From NCBI RefSeq assembly GCF_017312405.1, contig NZ_BLTG01000072.1, forward strand, positions 1 through 64,000: DNA of 64,000 bases, read 5' to 3'. Positions 23,538 through 31,134 of this stretch are shown in pieces. The DNA comes from Mycobacterium sp. PO1 (GTDB lineage: Bacteria; Actinomycetota; Actinomycetes; Mycobacteriales; Mycobacteriaceae). A program made the translations under genes and the position numbers. Under the pieces are notes generated by a model. That model saw only the letters and a list, made by a program, of their open reading frames with translations. It had not been told where the DNA came from and did not search any database. Within the stretch, counting starts at the first letter, position 1. Each line of letters begins with the position of its first letter.

Positions 23538-24602
23538 TCAACCGGTTAAATAGCGGCGCAGGGTCTCGGTGACGGCGCCGATCTGGGCGGCATCGACCCG
23601 CTCGTCGGCCCGATGGGCCAGGTTGGGGTCCCCGGGGCCGTAGTTCACCGCGGGCACGCCCAGCGCCGCGAACCGGGACACATCGGTCCAGCCGTACTTG
23701 GCTCGCACCGCCCCGCCTGCGGCATTGACGAGTGCCGCCGCTGCCGGTTTCGTCAGCCCGGGTGGGGCACCGGCAGCTGAGTCGGTGAGTTCGATGCCGA
23801 CGTCGAGTCCGTCGAGGACGTCGCGGACGTGGTCGTAGGCCGCCTCGACGGTGCGATCGGGGGCGAAGCGGAAATTCACCGTCACCGACGCCGCGTCGGG
23901 CACCACGTTACCCGCGACACCGCCGTCCACGCGCACCGCCGACAACCCCTCGCGGTAGACGCAGCCGTCGATGTCGACCTCGCGGGCCTGATAGGTGTTG
24001 AGCCGGGCGAGCACGGGTGCGAGTTTGTGAATCGCGTTGTCGCCCAGCCAGGATCGGGCGGAGTGCGCCCGGGTTCCGGTCGCGGACACGATCACGCGCA
24101 GCGTGCCCTGACAACCGGCCTCGATGAAGCCACCCGAGGGCTCGCCGAGGATCGCGACGTCGGCCGCCAGCCACTGCGGCAGCTCGCGTTCGATGCGACC
24201 CAGTCCGTTGGCCGAGGCCTCGATCTCCTCGCAGTCGTACATCACCAGCGTGATGTCGTGGGCGGCGTCGGCGACGGTGGCGGCCAGGTGCAGGAAGACG
24301 GCGTCGCCGGATTTCATGTCGGAGGTGCCGCAGCCGTGCAGTACCCCGTCCTCCAGCCGGCTGGGCAGGTTGTCGGCGGCGGGCACGGTGTCGACGTGGC
24401 CGGCCAGCAGGACCCGCGACGGCTTGCCGAAGTCGGTGCGGGCGAGCACCGCGTCGCCGTTGCGGACGACTTCGAAGCCGGTGGTCTGGGCGCGCAGCGC
24501 GGCCTCGATCTCGTCGGCGATGCGCTTCTCGTGCCGGGATTCGCTGGGGATGTCCACCAACGCCGCCGTCAGCGCGACCGGGTCACCGTGTAAGTCGAGC
24601 AC
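23538..24602 (-). CDS. dapE: Succinyl-diaminopimelate desuccinylase
   Basis: A 354-aa M20 metallopeptidase-fold enzyme, the same length as M. tuberculosis DapE. It hydrolyses N-succinyl-LL-diaminopimelate in lysine and peptidoglycan precursor synthesis. Visible sites are LAGHVDTVPAADNLPSR (zinc His, Asp), HGCGTSDMKSGDAVFL (bridging Asp), YDCEEIEASANGLG (catalytic Glu pair) and AILGEPSGGFIEAGCQGTLR. The dimerisation lobe contains RAHSARSWLGDNAIHK. The GTG start at 24602 gives LDLHGDPVALTAALVDIPSE. It follows the transaminase gene by 84 nt, with dapD beyond the inserted cassette. Confidence 0.95.
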   Translation of the reverse strand: MLDLHGDPVALTAALVDIPSESRHEKRIADEIEAALRAQTTGFEVVRNGDAVLARTDFGKPSRVLLAGHVDTVPAADNLPSRLEDGVLHGCGTSDMKSGDAVFLHLAATVADAAHDITLVMYDCEEIEASANGLGRIERELPQWLAADVAILGEPSGGFIEAGCQGTLRVIVSATGTRAHSARSWLGDNAIHKLAPVLARLNTYQAREVDIDGCVYREGLSAVRVDGGVAGNVVPDAASVTVNFRFAPDRTVEAAYDHVRDVLDGLDVGIELTDSAAGAPPGLTKPAAAALVNAAGGAVRAKYGWTDVSRFAALGVPAVNYGPGDPNLAHRADERVDAAQIGAVTETLRRYLTG

Positions 24603-24686
24603 AACAGACCACGGTAGCGGGTCGGCGCGTCACTTCCCCGGAGCCACCGACGGGGCCGGGAACGCCCGGCCCCGTCGGTGACCTCG

Positions 24687-25727
24687 TCAGCCCTCGTAAT
24701 CGATGGCCTCGATGAGCGGGGACGGCTCGTCCATCAGCGCCCAGAACCGGTCCCGGATCGCCACCGTCAGCGGCCCGGGCTGACCGGCACCGATCGCCTC
24801 ACCGTCGAGGGTGTTGATGGGGGTGACCCCGCCTGCGGTGGTGACCGCCATGATCTCGTCGGCCTCGTAGAGTTCGTGGCTGGTGACGTCCCGCAGGGTC
24901 GCCTCGACACCCATCGAGTCGGCGATCTCGAACACCGTCTTGCGGGTGATGCCGGGCAGCGCGTTGCGCGACGGTGAGGCCAGCTTGCCGTCCTTGACGA
25001 TGACGACGTTGAAGCCGGGGCCTTCAGCGACGCAGCTGTCGGAGTCCAGCAGGATCGCGGTGCGCGCGCCCCGATCCTTGGCTTCGAAGCTGGCCGCGGT
25101 CAGGTCGCCCCACTGGTAGTTCTTGATCGTCGGGTCGACGGTGTTGCGACCGGCCCGCCGCACGTGCCGGGGCACCACAGCGCTGGTGCCGAAGATCTGT
25201 TCGTGGGGCGGAAACGCCCACAGGTAGGGAATCGCGTAGATGTAGACCTGGTGGGTCAGCTTGGAAAGGTCTTTCTCACCCCGGCGCTTGCCGTATCCGC
25301 GGGTGACGGTCAGGTTGACGAACGACTCCCGCAGCTGTGACAGCGCCACACAGCGTTTGGTGATGTCCGCCAGTTCGGCCTTGGAGAGGCCGGCGTCCAA
25401 GCGCAGCTTGGAGGCGCCGTCAAGCAGCCGGTCGAGGTGGTCGTCGAGCCGGAAGATGTTGCCGTGCCACACATGGGCGACGGTGTAGGTGAGATCCGAA
25501 TGACCGAAGCCGGTGTCGAATATCGAGATCTTCGCCTCGGAGGCGGGCAGGTACTCCCCTTCGATCCACGCGACCCCGCCGGCGAACGGGCTCGAGCTGT
25601 CGAGTTCGTAGTCGCTGTACTGGATCACCGAACCCGGCGGGGTGTCTTCCCGGATGGCGCCGGGCTCCACGGCGACGAGGTTGGAGGAGCCGGCGTGCGA
25701 GGTGGTGAGGTCGGAAACAGAAGTCAT
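24687..25727 (-). CDS. PLP fold-type IV (R)-selective amine transaminase
   Basis: A 346-aa class IV aminotransferase. PLP lysine is K202 in PTIKNYQWGDLTAASFEAKD. Other motifs are SIFDTGFGHSDLTYTVAHVW, VTRGYGKRRGEKDLSK, AEGPGFNVVIVKDG and VTTAGGVTPINTLDGE. The set resembles the (R)-amine:pyruvate transaminases (Arthrobacter ATA-117 and the M. vanbaalenii enzyme) much more than IlvE or D-alanine transaminases. The reaction would be pyruvate-dependent deamination of (R)-amines; the natural substrate is unknown. The ATG at 25727 follows AAAAGGAAAA. It lies 23 nt downstream of a permease gene. The in-frame reading upstream of this ATG is only the antisense-frame shadow of the permease. Confidence 0.88.
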   Translation of the reverse strand: MTSVSDLTTSHAGSSNLVAVEPGAIREDTPPGSVIQYSDYELDSSSPFAGGVAWIEGEYLPASEAKISIFDTGFGHSDLTYTVAHVWHGNIFRLDDHLDRLLDGASKLRLDAGLSKAELADITKRCVALSQLRESFVNLTVTRGYGKRRGEKDLSKLTHQVYIYAIPYLWAFPPHEQIFGTSAVVPRHVRRAGRNTVDPTIKNYQWGDLTAASFEAKDRGARTAILLDSDSCVAEGPGFNVVIVKDGKLASPSRNALPGITRKTVFEIADSMGVEATLRDVTSHELYEADEIMAVTTAGGVTPINTLDGEAIGAGQPGPLTVAIRDRFWALMDEPSPLIEAIDYEG

Positions 25728-25750
25728 GACAGGGTTTTCCTTTTCGTCGA

Positions 25751-27259
25751 TCAGATGCCGTGGGTCTTGGCGAAGTGGGCGCCGGCCTCGCCCTGGCGGA
25801 GCCGGGACCGTAGCCCGGTCATCCACCAGATGGCCGCGACCACGACGATGCCGAGGAAGACCCACTTGTTGGAGGTGAACTGCGGGAGGAACAGCAGCGC
25901 GATCGCGACGCCGATGAAGACCACCAGCGCCGTCACGTACAGCGGCAGCCGGAACCGGCCGAGGTCGAAGGTGCCTGGTTCGCCCTGCGGGATGGTGCCT
26001 CTGCGGTAGCCCACCAGCAGGCCGATGGTCTGCAGGATGTACACGGAGAAGAACAGCAGCGAGGCGATCCCGATGATGTAGTTGAACGCCTTCTCGTTGA
26101 CCAGGGCCGACAGCAGCAGCACCGTGGACAGGCAGCCGAGTCCCAGGACGGCATAGGTGGGCGCCTTGCTCTTCGCCGAGACATGGCGCCAGACATGCGA
26201 GAACGGCAGCATGTTGTCGCGCGCCATCGAGTAGGTCAACCGGGTGGCCACCAGGATGTTGGCCAGCAGGCACGCCAGGATGTTCGTCAGGGCCACGGCG
26301 ACAATGACTTTGGTGACCACCGGGCCGGCCTGTTGGGTGATGATCTCCTCGATCGGAGCCGCGGCGTTCGCCTCGACGGCGTCGACGTCGCGGATCGCGA
26401 GCACGAAGACCATGTACATCAGCAGTTCGATGACGATCGAGGCGACCAGCGCGCAGAACATCGTCTTCGGGACGACGAAGCGGGCGTTCTTGGTCTCCTC
26501 GGCCACGTCGGCGCCGGACTCCACCCCGATCAGGCCGAAGAACGGGCCGAGTGCGGCCGCCAGCCAGGCCAGCACGTAGGCGTCCTTGTCGCCGGCCTCG
26601 CCACCGGTGAACAACACCGACAGCGGCTGGTGGTTCTCCGGCGCCGAGAACGCGATGATCGCGACCAGCGCGGTGGCTCCGACGGTGATCACCAACTCCA
26701 GGCTGACGCCGATGTTGTTGACCATCGTGGCGAACCGCACACCGTAGATGTTGATGAGCACGCACACGAACACCACGGCGATCGCGACCAGGATCTGCGC
26801 GCTCTGGCTCATGCTCCAGCCGAACAGGCCACCGAGGTAGCCGGAGAGGATGAACCCGACACCGGTCATGCCGCACACCCAGCCCATCAGCGCGATCACG
26901 CCGGTGAACCAGGCCAGATTGGGGCCGTTGATCCGGCTGACCCACTGGTAGGAGTAGCCGGCCAGCGGGAGCTTGGCGGTCAGGTCGGCGGCGATGAACG
27001 CCCACAGCGCGAACACCGCACCGGCCAGCAGCAGCGTCCAGACGAACGGGCCGCCGGCGGTGAAGTAGCCGGCGCCGAAACCGGTGAACACCGCGGTGGT
27101 GGCGCTGATGGTGGCGAAGCCGATGGCGAACGAGGCCAGCGTGCCGACCGAGCGGTCCAGCTTCTGGGTGTAGCCCAGCTCGGCGAGCTTGGCGTCTTCG
27201 GCGTTCTTCCCGTCCTTCGGCGGTTGTGAATGAGTGGTTGCTGCCACTGCGTCAGTCAT
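25751..27259 (-). CDS. APC-superfamily amino acid/amine permease
   Basis: A 502-aa protein with twelve hydrophobic segments. It resembles the amino acid transporter (AAT/ACT) branch: LDRSVGTLASFAIGFATISA, then WTLLLAGAVFALWAFIAADL and LPLAGYSYQWVSRINGPNLA. EESGADVAEETKNARFVVPK-like sequence appears around residue 255, the cytoplasmic loop typical of GABA/choline-type permeases. The ATG at 27259 follows GGAG by about 6 nt. With the transaminase 23 nt downstream it probably imports the amine substrate. The upstream LysR gene is on the same strand. Confidence 0.87.
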   Translation of the reverse strand: MTDAVAATTHSQPPKDGKNAEDAKLAELGYTQKLDRSVGTLASFAIGFATISATTAVFTGFGAGYFTAGGPFVWTLLLAGAVFALWAFIAADLTAKLPLAGYSYQWVSRINGPNLAWFTGVIALMGWVCGMTGVGFILSGYLGGLFGWSMSQSAQILVAIAVVFVCVLINIYGVRFATMVNNIGVSLELVITVGATALVAIIAFSAPENHQPLSVLFTGGEAGDKDAYVLAWLAAALGPFFGLIGVESGADVAEETKNARFVVPKTMFCALVASIVIELLMYMVFVLAIRDVDAVEANAAAPIEEIITQQAGPVVTKVIVAVALTNILACLLANILVATRLTYSMARDNMLPFSHVWRHVSAKSKAPTYAVLGLGCLSTVLLLSALVNEKAFNYIIGIASLLFFSVYILQTIGLLVGYRRGTIPQGEPGTFDLGRFRLPLYVTALVVFIGVAIALLFLPQFTSNKWVFLGIVVVAAIWWMTGLRSRLRQGEAGAHFAKTHGI

Positions 27260-27350
27260 GGGCACTCCAGGTCAATGCGTGGGATCGGATACCTGAAGAC
27301 AGAGAACAGTCATCCGTACGACAGCGGAAGTTCGATCATTTGATGTGGTG

Positions 27351-27365
27351 ATAAACGCAGGTTAT
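27351..27365 (-). promoter_or_regulatory. Candidate LysR-type operator upstream of the permease
   Basis: ATAAACGCAGGTTAT is an AT-rich imperfect palindrome (arms match 5 of 6) overlapping the stop codon of the LysR gene and about 92-106 bp upstream of the permease start. It is of the right size for an LTTR recognition half. Confidence 0.35.
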
Positions 27366-28282
27366 AAGTCCGCGTCCGGTGGCTCCCGATCACCGGTCTC
27401 CCCGAAATTCCACTGTGTTTGGACATGGCGGACCAGGGCCTCGGCCTGCGGACTGAGTACGGCCGGATGCCAGGCGAGCGCGGTGTGGCTCGGGGGACGG
27501 TCGGCGATCGGCACGTAGACGATCCCGGGCCGGTCGTAGAACCGGGCCACCGAGGACGTGGTGAAGCTGATCCCCAGACCGCGTGCGATGGCCGTCGTCT
27601 CTGCCTCGTATGTCGCCGCGACCGCCGCGATGTTCGGCGGCCGGTTACCGCGCACGTCCATGGCCAGCCAGTAGTCCCGCCAGCTACCCGCGGTCAGGGG
27701 AGCGCACACGATCGGGTCGTCGAGCAGTTCGGTGATGGCGACCTCGGATCGCTGCGCCAGTCGGTGATCGCGCGGCAGGCACGCCACCCACGACTCGGAA
27801 TCCAGGATGAGCATGCGGTGCTCGGGCAGGTCCACAGGCGGGCGGATGATGGCGACCTCGGTGGTGCCGTCGGCGAGACCCGCGGTCGGATCGGCGAAGT
27901 CGAACTCGATGGGCTCCACCCTGACGAACGGATAGGCGGCCTCGAAGTGGCGGACCAGCCGGAACAACAGGTCGGCGCCCGTACCGATGAGGTAGCCGAC
28001 CCGCAGCACACCCCGGCGGGTGCCCGACAGCATGACCAGGTTGTCCACCACCGCGTCGACACCGGACAGGGCCTGCCGCACCTGGGGCAGCCACGCCGCG
28101 CCGAGGTCGCTCAACGCGACCTCGCGGGTGTTGCGCCGGAACAGCACGACTCCGAACTGCTGCTCGAGTTGTTTGATCGCTGTCGACAGCGCGGGTTGGG
28201 TGATGAACAGTTTCTCCGCCGCCCGCCGATAGTTCAGCTCCTCGCCGAGGACGGCGAAATACCGCAGCTGGCGCAGCGTCAC
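27362..28282 (-). CDS. LysR-family transcriptional regulator
   Basis: A 306-aa LTTR. The N-terminal winged HTH is TLRQLRYFAVLGEELNYRRA, then AEKLFITQPALSTAIKQLEQ. The effector domain begins RRGVLRVGYLIGTGADLLFR and contains RPPVDLPEHRMLIL. The start is uncertain. I use the GTG at 28282. AGGAGG lies too far upstream (18 nt) for it but is well placed for an ATC codon nearer by, so a rare start cannot be excluded. It is divergent from dapD and upstream of the permease and transaminase genes, which it probably regulates. Confidence 0.85.
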   Translation of the reverse strand: MTLRQLRYFAVLGEELNYRRAAEKLFITQPALSTAIKQLEQQFGVVLFRRNTREVALSDLGAAWLPQVRQALSGVDAVVDNLVMLSGTRRGVLRVGYLIGTGADLLFRLVRHFEAAYPFVRVEPIEFDFADPTAGLADGTTEVAIIRPPVDLPEHRMLILDSESWVACLPRDHRLAQRSEVAITELLDDPIVCAPLTAGSWRDYWLAMDVRGNRPPNIAAVAATYEAETTAIARGLGISFTTSSVARFYDRPGIVYVPIADRPPSHTALAWHPAVLSPQAEALVRHVQTQWNFGETGDREPPDADL

Positions 28283-28347
28283 GTCGACGGTCGTGATGGG
28301 CCTCCTACCTGCTCGCGGACGGTGTGAAGCGATGCTAGGCGCACCGG

Positions 28348-28353
28348 TAACCT
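28348..28353 (+). promoter_or_regulatory. -10 element of dapD
   Basis: TAACCT ends 8 nt before the GTG at 28362. There is no Shine-Dalgarno sequence, so the message is probably leaderless. Confidence 0.5.
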
Positions 28354-28361
28354 GAAGCACC

Positions 28362-29315
28362 GTGACTTCTGCATCTGGTGCATCTGGGATTGGGCTGGCG
28401 ACGGTCGCGGCGGACGGATCGGTCCTTGACACCTGGTTCCCGGCTCCCGAACTCAGCGCCGACGGCCCGTCGGCCACAGTGCGGCTGTCGGTGGCCGAAG
28501 TACCCGACGACCTCGCCGAACTGGTCGGCACCGACGACGACCGCGGCGTCGAGGTCATCGCGGTGCGCACCGTGATCGAGTCGCTCGACGACAAGGCCGT
28601 CGACGCCTACGACGCCTACCTTCGCCTGCACCTGCTGTCGCATCGGCTGGTGCCTCCGCACGGGCTGAACGCCGACGGATTCTTCGGCGTGCTGACCAAC
28701 GTGGTGTGGACCAACCACGGCCCCTGCGCCGTCGACGGCTTCGAGATCGTGCGCGCGCGGTTGCGCCGCCGTGGCCCGGTCACGGTCTACGGCGTGGACA
28801 AGTTCCCCCGCATGGTCGACTACGTGCTGCCGTCCGGGGTGCGCATCGCCGACGCCGACCGGGTGCGCCTGGGCGCGCACCTGGCGTCGGGCACGACCGT
28901 GATGCACGAGGGCTTCGTCAACTACAACGCCGGCACGCTGGGCAACTCGATGGTCGAGGGCCGTATCTCGGCGGGCGTCGTCGTCGGCGACGGATCCGAC
29001 GTCGGCGGCGGCGCGTCGATCATGGGCACCCTGTCCGGCGGTGGCACCGAGGTGATCTCGGTGGGCCAACGCTGCCTGTTGGGTGCCAACGCCGGGTTGG
29101 GCATCTCGCTCGGGGACGACTGCGTGATCGAGGCCGGCCTGTACGTGACCGCCGGAACCAAGGTGCAGACCGGCGACGGTCAGACCGTCAAGGCCCGCGA
29201 GCTGTCGGGAGCGAACAACCTGTTGTTCCGCCGCAACTCGGTGACCGGGGCCGTCGAGGTCGTCAAGCGCGACGGCACCGGCATCACGCTCAACGAGGCC
29301 CTGCACGCCAACTGA
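28362..29315 (+). CDS. dapD: 2,3,4,5-tetrahydropyridine-2,6-dicarboxylate N-succinyltransferase
   Basis: A 317-aa trimeric acyltransferase of the actinobacterial DapD type. It succinylates tetrahydrodipicolinate from succinyl-CoA, two steps before the DapE substrate. The C-terminal left-handed beta-helix runs from about residue 165 (RVRLGAHLASGTTVMHEGFV) through GDGSDVGGGASIMGTLSGGG to LLGANAGLGISLGDDCVIEA. The N-terminal domain ends KFPRMVDYVLPSGVRIADAD. The GTG start is set by the -10 spacing. In M. tuberculosis dapD and dapE are adjacent and divergent. Here three genes lie between them. Confidence 0.95.
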   Translation: MTSASGASGIGLATVAADGSVLDTWFPAPELSADGPSATVRLSVAEVPDDLAELVGTDDDRGVEVIAVRTVIESLDDKAVDAYDAYLRLHLLSHRLVPPHGLNADGFFGVLTNVVWTNHGPCAVDGFEIVRARLRRRGPVTVYGVDKFPRMVDYVLPSGVRIADADRVRLGAHLASGTTVMHEGFVNYNAGTLGNSMVEGRISAGVVVGDGSDVGGGASIMGTLSGGGTEVISVGQRCLLGANAGLGISLGDDCVIEAGLYVTAGTKVQTGDGQTVKARELSGANNLLFRRNSVTGAVEVVKRDGTGITLNEALHAN

Positions 29316-29337
29316 TCTCCCGCGGGCGCGGGAGATC
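29314..29337 (+). terminator. Hairpin terminator after dapD
   Basis: Perfect 10-bp arms (GATCTCCCGC and GCGGGAGATC) with a 4-nt loop, overlapping the stop codon. There is no T tract. Confidence 0.65.
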
Positions 29338-29404
29338 ACCCGCGAGCAGGCGTGGCGACGGCACGCTGTTGACGGTTCGCGCCGGCGCAGGCAGATTGAG
29401 CAAC

Positions 29405-30373
29405 GTGTATCGCCCCACCTCCCTCGCCGGCGCAGACAGCGGCGGTCTGGGTAAGCAACGCACGCGATTGCTGCGAATCTATCTGGGCGCTACCACATTC
29501 CTGTATCTCTACGGTGTGGTGTTCACGTTGTTCCCGGTGCGCACCGATCTACGTTTCGCAAACCCGGCCGGCGGCATCGTCGCCATCGCACTCGGTCTGG
29601 CGGCGCTCGGGTGGCTCGCGTTCCGGCCAGATCGGGTGGCCCCGGCCATCGTCTGCGCTGTCGCCGCCACACCCCTGGTGATGGCGTTTCACGTCACCCT
29701 CACCGCCGAATACATGTGCCTGATCGCGCCGATGTTTCTGGCGATGTACCTGCGGGCCTTCTATCCACCCGGGCAGGCGTGGGCCATGATTGCTGCCCTC
29801 ACGCTGGCCTGTCTGGTCGCCGTGGCTGTCGCGCCGGCCCCGCACGTCGGCGTGATCACCTTCCTCATCATCGCGGTGGCGATCGTCGGCGCTGCCGAGT
29901 CGTTCGGCGTGCTGATCCGGGCGATGTTCGCCGCCGCCTGCACCGATCCGCTCACCGGGCTGCTCAACCGGGCAGGCTGGGAGGTCGGAACGACGTCGCT
30001 GCTGAAGCGATTTCAGTCAGATCCGGTGACGGTCACCGTCGTCGCCCTCGACATCGACGGGCTCAAGACCCTCAACGACACCTACGGACATCTGGCCGGG
30101 GACCGTCGCATCACCGACTACGCCGACCACTGGAAGCACGCCCTGCCCCGGGACGGGGTGCTGGCCCGTCTCGGAGGAGACGAGTTCGCCGCCTGCATCA
30201 CCGGGGATCGCATCCAAGGATTCTTGGACGCGATCGAACGGCATACCCCTGAGGTCAGCGTCGGGGTCGCGACGCGGAGCTCTGTGGATGCCCGCGTCGC
30301 CGAGATGTATGCCGAGGCCGATGCCGCGCTCTACCGGAGCCGAGGCCGGCCGCTGCGCGACGAGCGCCGCTAG
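29405..30373 (+). CDS. Membrane GGDEF protein, probable diguanylate cyclase
   Basis: A 322-aa protein. Residues ~25-180 carry about five or six membrane helices. The C-terminal ~150 residues are a GGDEF domain beginning ACTDPLTGLLNRAGWE, with VALDIDGLKTLNDTYGHLAG and the intact active site RLGGDEFAAC. An RxxD inhibitory site at the expected distance upstream is not seen. It should make c-di-GMP from GTP. There is no EAL domain. The start is weakly fixed: GTG at 29405 is the best codon before the first helix. It overlaps the convergent peptidase gene by 4 nt. Confidence 0.82.
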   Translation: MYRPTSLAGADSGGLGKQRTRLLRIYLGATTFLYLYGVVFTLFPVRTDLRFANPAGGIVAIALGLAALGWLAFRPDRVAPAIVCAVAATPLVMAFHVTLTAEYMCLIAPMFLAMYLRAFYPPGQAWAMIAALTLACLVAVAVAPAPHVGVITFLIIAVAIVGAAESFGVLIRAMFAAACTDPLTGLLNRAGWEVGTTSLLKRFQSDPVTVTVVALDIDGLKTLNDTYGHLAGDRRITDYADHWKHALPRDGVLARLGGDEFAACITGDRIQGFLDAIERHTPEVSVGVATRSSVDARVAEMYAEADAALYRSRGRPLRDERR

Positions 30374-31134
30374 CCCGCGGCGTTGGGGAGCAGCGGGGGG
30401 CAGTTGCCGTACTGGTCGGTGGCGAGCTCGAAATGCCAGATCTCGTTGGCATAGATCTGGCACAGGCCGAACTGTCTGCCGTTGGCGATCAACCACATGT
30501 CGGCTTCGACCGGCGCGATGTCCACCGCCTGGCCGGTGACGTGCTTGGACACGTCGGGGCCGGCGACCAGCTCGGCCGCAGCGGCCACACTGCCGTAATT
30601 GCGCACGGCGTTGTCGAACAACCTCTGCTGGAAACCTTTCGAGCGCCAGCCGGAGTTGACCCTGATGTCCACGCCCTGACTCTGGGCCGCACGGGCGGCA
30701 TCCTGGACCGCCCGCAGCAGCCCCGGATCCAGTTGCGACAGAATCGGATTGGAAACATCAAACGGCGAGAGAGTGACGCCGTCGGGCAGCCAGCCACCGG
30801 TGGTGTCGACAGCGGCGTCGCCGATGCGCAACGGATCTGACGGCACCGGGCCCCCGGGCGGTGGGGCCAGCGGTGCGAGTGGAGGCGTCAACGCCAGCGG
30901 CTCGGACGGCGACGGGGGCACGGGCGGTGGTGGCGGCATCACCGGAGGCTGTGGTGTCGCCGGCGGAGGTTGCTGCGGCGGCTCCGGAGTGGCGTGGGAC
31001 GGCGCGGCTCCGGTGGCGCCGACCGTCAACGCGACGCACAGCGCGCCGCCGACGGCAGCGAGCGCGCGCAGAATGCCGGAAACGCGGGGCGCGTCGCGTG
31101 CAGACGCGCGCGGTCGCAAAGTCGTCAGAGCCAC
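30370..31134 (-). CDS. Secreted M15-family D,D-carboxypeptidase-like protein
   Basis: A 254-aa exported protein. Signal peptide: residues ~20-48 (LRALAAVGGALCVALTVGAT ending SHA-T). A ~60-residue Pro-rich spacer follows. The M15B/VanY-type domain carries the zinc motif SKHVTGQAVDIA (His, Asp) and EIWHFEL (His), plus VNSGWRSKGFQQRLFDNAVR. It probably trims D-Ala-D-Ala stems of peptidoglycan. The GTG start overlaps the end of fadD36 by 10 nt, so the two genes are co-transcribed. Confidence 0.82.
   Translation of the reverse strand: MALTTLRPRASARDAPRVSGILRALAAVGGALCVALTVGATGAAPSHATPEPPQQPPPATPQPPVMPPPPPVPPSPSEPLALTPPLAPLAPPPGGPVPSDPLRIGDAAVDTTGGWLPDGVTLSPFDVSNPILSQLDPGLLRAVQDAARAAQSQGVDIRVNSGWRSKGFQQRLFDNAVRNYGSVAAAAELVAGPDVSKHVTGQAVDIAPVEADMWLIANGRQFGLCQIYANEIWHFELATDQYGNCPPLLPNAAG

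Noticed and set aside
25728..27005. N-terminal extension that would fuse the transaminase to a 426-residue domain
   Set aside because: The extension is the out-of-frame reading of the permease gene; the transaminase has its own ATG and ribosome-binding site at 25727.
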